Below, piece by piece: positions 60,428 through 64,000 of a stretch of DNA of 64,000 bases. The notes beneath the pieces were generated by a model, which was given only the letters and a program-made list of their open reading frames with translations, was not told the DNA's origin and did no database searches. Within the stretch, counting starts at the first letter, position 1. Each line of letters opens with the position of its first letter. The position numbers and the translations under genes are program-made. The stretch lies in contig JAIOJA010000016.1 in the NCBI GenBank assembly GCA_019912315.1, positions 1-64,000 of the forward strand, read 5' to 3'. Source of the stretch: Planctomycetota bacterium. GTDB lineage: Bacteria; Planctomycetota; UBA8742; UBA2392.

Positions 60428-62227
60428 ATGCGTTTAAAGCACCTGAGTCTGCTGATGCTGCTCGCCATGGGCGCTGTCGCCGGTTTTGCCGGCCTCGCGT
60501 TCTCGCAGGACGAAGACCTTGAGGAAGTACGGCAGGCCCCGCGCCCCGTAGACCCGCGCAAACACCGCATCGGGCAGTTGATCGAGGACCTGGAGTTTAC
60601 AGACATCGAGGGCAAGGCCGGCAAGCTGTCCGACTACAAGGGCAAGGCGCTGGTGATTCTCGTTACCAACAAGGGCTGCCCCATCTGCAAGAAGTTCGCG
60701 CCGGTGATCAACGAAATCGTAGAGGCCTATGCAGACAAAGAGGTCGCCTTCCTGCTGCTGAACCCCATGGAAAACGAAACCATTGCGGACTGCAAGAACG
60801 CCGTCGAACGCTACGGCTTCAAGGCGCGCTACATCAGCGACCCGAAGGCCGTCATCGCCAGGGCGCTGAACGTAGACAGCACCGGCGACGCCTTTGTGCT
60901 GGACGGCGCGCGCACCCTGCGCTACCGCGGCGCGGTCAATGACCAGTTCGGCTTTGGCTATAATCTGGACGCCCCGCGCGAGACCTACCTGCGCGATGCG
61001 ATCGACAGCGTGCTCGCCGGCGAAGAAATCGTACAGCCAGCCACCTGGGCGCCCGGCTGCCTGCTTGAGTTTGAAAAGGACGAGCCGACGGGCGACATCA
61101 CCTGGCACAACCGCGTAAGCCGCATCATCCAGGACAACTGCCAGGAGTGCCACCGCGAGGGTGAGAACGGGCCGTTCGAGCTGATGACCTACGCCGACGT
61201 GAAGGGCAACAGCAGCATGGTCAAGCGCCAGGTGAAGCAGAAGCTGATGCCGCCCTGGTTCGCGAACCCCGACCACGGTGAGTTCAGCAACGATCGCAGC
61301 CTCAGCGATTCCGACCGCGAGGCGCTGATCAGCTGGATCGACAACGGCTGCCCGGAAGGCGACGCCAAGGATGCGCCCGTAGCCAGGAAGTTCGCCGAAG
61401 GCTGGAAAATCGGCAAGCCGGAAACGATCTATGAACTGCCGCAGACCGAAAAGATTCCCGCCAAGGGGACCGTGAAGTACCAGTACCAGACGATCAAGGT
61501 CGACTTCAAGGAAGACCGCTGGGTGCAGGCCATGGAGATTCGCCCGACGGCGCCGCAGGTCGTGCACCACGTGCTGATCTTCCTGAAGTACCCGCGCAGC
61601 CACCCCCGCGCCGGCGAGCAGCCGAACGACAACGGCGGCTTGAACGGCTATTTCATGGGCATGGTGCCGGGGCAGGGGCACATCGTGCTGCCGGAGGGGA
61701 TGGGCAAGTTCATTCCCGGCGGCGCCGAGATGACTTTCCAGATTCATTACACCCCCACCGGCGAAGAGGCCGAGGACCGGACAAAGCTTGGCGTCATCTG
61801 GTGCAAGGAAAAGCCCGAGACGGAAGTGACGACTACGGGCATCAGCAACGTCTTCTTCCGCATTCCGCCGGGCGCCGAGAATCATGAGGTCCAGGCCATC
61901 TTTGTCGCGCGCGAAAAAATGCGCCTGCTGTCGCTCATGCCGCACATGCATGTGCGCGGCAAGGCTTACAAGTACATGGCCAAGTTGCCGGACGGCGAGG
62001 AAATCACCCTGCTGGACGTGCCGCGCTACGACTTCAACTGGCAGTTGCTGTACATACTTAGAGAACCGATCGACCTGCCCAAGGGCACCAGGATCTACGC
62101 CACGGGCTGGTACGACAACAGCGACAAGAACCCGGCCAACCCGGACCCCAAGAAGGCCGTCACCTTCGGCGAGCAGACCTGGGAAGAAATGCAGATCGGC
62201 TACATTAACTGGTACCCGATCGACTAG
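60428..62227 (+). CDS. Redoxin / c-type heme / copper monooxygenase-like fusion
   Basis: 599 residues, exported (signal peptide ending GLAFSQ, about residue 26). A redoxin (AhpC/thioredoxin-like) domain with C84-P-I-C87 occupies about 45-190. A single CxxCH, C238-Q-E-C-H242, follows in a short cytochrome-type segment (DNCQECHREGENGPFEL). The rest resembles copper type II ascorbate-dependent monooxygenases, with H380-H381 in QVVHHVLIF and H506/H508 in MPHMHVRGK. Such fusions occur in planctomycetes and acidobacteria; the substrate is unknown. GAGGAAG precedes the ATG. The terminator at 62251 follows. Confidence 0.9.
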   Translation: MRLKHLSLLMLLAMGAVAGFAGLAFSQDEDLEEVRQAPRPVDPRKHRIGQLIEDLEFTDIEGKAGKLSDYKGKALVILVTNKGCPICKKFAPVINEIVEAYADKEVAFLLLNPMENETIADCKNAVERYGFKARYISDPKAVIARALNVDSTGDAFVLDGARTLRYRGAVNDQFGFGYNLDAPRETYLRDAIDSVLAGEEIVQPATWAPGCLLEFEKDEPTGDITWHNRVSRIIQDNCQECHREGENGPFELMTYADVKGNSSMVKRQVKQKLMPPWFANPDHGEFSNDRSLSDSDREALISWIDNGCPEGDAKDAPVARKFAEGWKIGKPETIYELPQTEKIPAKGTVKYQYQTIKVDFKEDRWVQAMEIRPTAPQVVHHVLIFLKYPRSHPRAGEQPNDNGGLNGYFMGMVPGQGHIVLPEGMGKFIPGGAEMTFQIHYTPTGEEAEDRTKLGVIWCKEKPETEVTTTGISNVFFRIPPGAENHEVQAIFVAREKMRLLSLMPHMHVRGKAYKYMAKLPDGEEITLLDVPRYDFNWQLLYILREPIDLPKGTRIYATGWYDNSDKNPANPDPKKAVTFGEQTWEEMQIGYINWYPID

Positions 62228-62248
62228 TGATGTGGGCTTCCAGTCCGC
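62227..62248. repeat. Dispersed small-hairpin repeat, copy 2
   Basis: Reverse complement of 43953-43974 with 21 of 22 bases identical. It contains GGGCT-TCC-AGTCC and ends directly before the terminator hairpin. It begins at the stop codon of the redoxin/copper protein. Confidence 0.7.
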
Positions 62249-62250
62249 AG

Positions 62251-62282
62251 AGCCCGCGTGCTTCCAGCACGCGGGCTTTTTT
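62251..62282 (+). terminator. Intrinsic terminator
   Basis: A 12-bp perfect stem, AGCCCGCGTGCT and AGCACGCGGGCT, surrounds the loop TCC and is followed by a T-run. The CTTCCAG centre is the same as in the repeat units next to it. Confidence 0.92.
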
Positions 62283-62340
62283 GCGTAACGCTCCCCCACC
62301 CACACCGGTAACCGATACAGAACCCCACAGGAGACCCGCC

Positions 62341-62853
62341 ATGAAGAAACTGCTGTTCCTGTTTGCCGCGCTGGCCTTCGTCGCCGCACCGCTGATCGCC
62401 CAGGAAGTCGAGACCCTGCCCGACGGGCGCAAAGTGAAAATCGTCCGTGAGGACGGCGTCACGATCATTGAAGAAGTCGACGAAACCGAAGAAGAAGTCG
62501 AGGAAGCGGAAGACTCCGCGGAGCGCGCCCGCAAGAAGATCAAGCAAATCGAAAACGAACTCGACCGCGACCTGCCGGAAGACATCGCGAAGATCATGGA
62601 AGAGATGCGCAAACACATGGAGGAGATGCGCAAGGAACACAAAGAGCGCTTCAAGAAGATCCGTGAAGAGCTGGAAAAAAGCGCGGAGGAGTGGGAGTCC
62701 GACCCGGACGCGGAAGTCGAAGAATACGAGAGCGAAGACGGCCGCGTGAAGATCAAGATCGTCCGCATCCGCAAAGTTGTGAAGTCGGGCGAAGAAGCGC
62801 CGAAAGAAGAACAGAAGGAAGCGCCGAAGAAAGAATCCGAACGCAAGCAGTAA
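62341..62853 (+). CDS. Exported charged coiled-coil protein
   Basis: 170 residues. The signal peptide is MKKLLFLFAALAFVAAPLIAQ. Residues about 45-110 are dominated by Glu, Lys and Arg heptads (ETEEEVEEAEDSAERARKK, KHMEEMRKEHKERFKKIRE). The C-terminal tail alternates Lys and Glu. No domain is recognised. AGGAG lies 9 nt before the ATG at 62341. Terminators lie before and after, so it is a separate transcript. Probably a periplasmic helical protein. Confidence 0.8.
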   Translation: MKKLLFLFAALAFVAAPLIAQEVETLPDGRKVKIVREDGVTIIEEVDETEEEVEEAEDSAERARKKIKQIENELDRDLPEDIAKIMEEMRKHMEEMRKEHKERFKKIREELEKSAEEWESDPDAEVEEYESEDGRVKIKIVRIRKVVKSGEEAPKEEQKEAPKKESERKQ

Positions 62854-62874
62854 GGACCCACCCCGGTCCACCCG

Positions 62875-62904
62875 CCACGGAGCAGACCCCACGCTGCTCC
62901 GTGG
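62875..62904 (+). terminator. Intrinsic terminator
   Basis: CCACGGAGCAG and CTGCTCCGTGG form an 11-bp stem with an 8-nt loop, followed by TTCATTT. It ends the coiled-coil gene. Confidence 0.85.
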
Positions 62905-63076
62905 TTCATTTAACTGCTTGCGCGACGACGCGAAGAAAAGCACCTACAGGGCGGTTCCTTCGCGTCTTCGCTGACCTTAGCGCCTTCGCGCCAGCGGTTT
63001 GAAGTAGTTGCCTCTGCTGACCTCTGGCCAGCAACGCCGCTTCCTCTATATTCCCCGCGACAGCACGGAGACTCTC

Positions 63077-64000
63077 ATGGGCGTTCCTTTTCTCGACCTG
63101 AAGGCACAGTTCGCGACGATCAAAGACGAAGTACTCAGCGCCGTCGGGCGCGTGTTTGATGACCAGGCCTTCGTGCTGGGCAAGTACGTCGAGGATTTCG
63201 AAAAGGACGCGGCTGCCTACCTCGGCGTCAAGCACGCCGTCGGCGTCAGCAACGGCAGCGACGCGTTGCTCCTGAGCCTGATGGCGGCGGACATAGGCCC
63301 CGGCGACGAAGTCATCGTGCCGAGCTTTACGTTCTTCGCCACGGCCGGCGCGGTCGCGCGCCTGGGCGCGACGCCGGTGTTCTGCGACGTTGAGGAAGAC
63401 AGCTTCAACATTGATGTCGCCAGCGCGAAGTCGAAAGTCACTGACAAGACAAAGGCCATCATCCCCGTCGACCTCTATGGTCAATGCGCCGACATGGAAG
63501 GCGTCATGAACCTGGCCCGCGAGCACGACCTCGTCGTCGTGGAAGACACCGCCCAGGCCTTCGGCGCAACCCGCAACGGCAAACAGGCCGGCACGTTCTC
63601 GCACTTCGGGACGTACAGCTTCTACCCGACCAAAAACCTCGGCGGCGCCGGCGACGGCGGCATGGTGGTCAGCAACGACGACGCGCTCGCGGACAAAATT
63701 CGACTGCTGCGCGTACACGGCGAACGCCCGCGCTATCACAACAAGGTCGTCGGCATCTGCGGGCGCCTGGATTCATTGCAGGCTGTGGTACTTCAGATCA
63801 AGCTCAAGAAGCTGGACGAATGGAACAAGCACCGCGCCGAAATCGCCGAGCAATACAACGCCCGCTTCGAAGGCAAGTTGAAGACCCCGCCGGTCAGCGC
63901 CGGCAACAGCCACATCTACCACCAGTACACGCTGCGCGTTGAGAACCGCGACGCGGTGGCGACGCAACTGGCGGAAAAGGCCATCGGCTGCGGCGTCTAC
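63077..64000 (+). CDS. DegT/DnrJ/EryC1/StrS aminotransferase (runs off the window)
   Basis: 308 codons to the window edge, with no stop. Sugar aminotransferase family: MGVPFLDLKAQFATIKDE, GVSNGSDALLLSLMA, PSFTFFATAGAVARLGA, VEDTAQAFGA, and the PLP lysine K186 in FYPTKNLGGAGDGGMV. HQYTLRVENRDAV follows. Family members aminate nucleotide-linked keto sugars for surface glycans. ATG 63077 is preceded by GGAG. The last part of the usual 360-380 residues is missing. Neighbours beyond the window would tell the sugar. Confidence 0.94.
   Translation, partial: MGVPFLDLKAQFATIKDEVLSAVGRVFDDQAFVLGKYVEDFEKDAAAYLGVKHAVGVSNGSDALLLSLMAADIGPGDEVIVPSFTFFATAGAVARLGATPVFCDVEEDSFNIDVASAKSKVTDKTKAIIPVDLYGQCADMEGVMNLAREHDLVVVEDTAQAFGATRNGKQAGTFSHFGTYSFYPTKNLGGAGDGGMVVSNDDALADKIRLLRVHGERPRYHNKVVGICGRLDSLQAVVLQIKLKKLDEWNKHRAEIAEQYNARFEGKLKTPPVSAGNSHIYHQYTLRVENRDAVATQLAEKAIGCGVY

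Noticed and set aside
63077..64000. Glycan biosynthesis cluster
   Set aside because: Only one aminotransferase is visible before the window ends, so no cluster can be inferred.

Overview
The window is GC-rich, gene-dense chromosomal DNA from a free-living Gram-negative-type bacterium. It carries many lipoproteins with lipoboxes, secreted proteins, SUF iron-sulfur assembly, selenocysteine use and a complete trp operon. A planctomycete-like lineage (Planctomycetota or a neighbouring phylum) is my best guess. It rests on the DUF2330 protein, the secreted prenyltransferase-repeat protein, the redoxin/CxxCH/copper-monooxygenase fusion, the huge Gly-rich lipoprotein and the long coiled-coil proteins. 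No rRNA or tRNA is present to confirm it.

Layout. 1-0.8 kb: end of an IS3-type transposase and a RAYT-type (IS200-like) transposase. 0.8-7.9 kb: U32 peptidase-family protein, fructose-6-phosphate aldolase, cupin, degenerate Lnt-like protein and two lipoproteins. 8-12 kb: a giant lipoprotein of about 31 Gly-rich repeats. 12.2-19.1 kb: pepP, HAD phosphatase, a gene interrupted by TGA, DUF2330 protein, glycosyltransferase. 19.2-24.4 kb: sulfate assimilation operon on the minus strand (cysC, small membrane protein, YeiH-type exporter, sulfite reductase/APS reductase fusion, cobA). 24.5-31.9 kb: trpE-G-D-C-F-B-A plus aroF, minus strand. 32-38.4 kb: sufE divergent from sufBCDS-sufT. 38.4-43.9 kb: rbfA, TPR protein, selD, VWA protein, UPF0104 membrane protein. 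44-51.5 kb: S41 protease, coiled-coil lipoprotein, trmB, ferredoxin, selenoprotein rhodanese, prenyltransferase-repeat protein, thioesterase. 51.5-56.8 kb: two coiled-coil reading frames joined at an A10 tract, then three paralogous small proteins. 57-64 kb: SpoIIM-like and RDD membrane proteins, zinc-ribbon protein, redoxin/copper monooxygenase, and a partial DegT aminotransferase.

Main points. (1) The cys operon has two separate candidate attenuators. Each has a short Cys/Met-rich leader peptide (24249-24374 and 23534-23596) followed by a terminator hairpin. The trp operon has the matching Trp-rich leader (31800-31865). The first cys leader and the trp leader both start exactly 8 nt after a TATCTW -10 box, so both are probably leaderless transcripts. 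(2) Selenocysteine decoding is evident. selD has TGA at its active-site position, and a small rhodanese (48562-48891) has two in-frame TGA codons exactly where its two active-site Cys should be. A third in-frame TGA, at 15064, is ambiguous. (3) Two coiled-coil reading frames (53666-55198 and 51558-53690) meet at a run of ten A in the -1 frame, and the second has no usable start codon, which suggests programmed slippage. (4) A shared GGACT-N4-GGTC operator-like box lies upstream of sufB (twice) and between ferredoxin and the selenoprotein rhodanese. It would fit an Rrf2/IscR-type Fe-S regulon.
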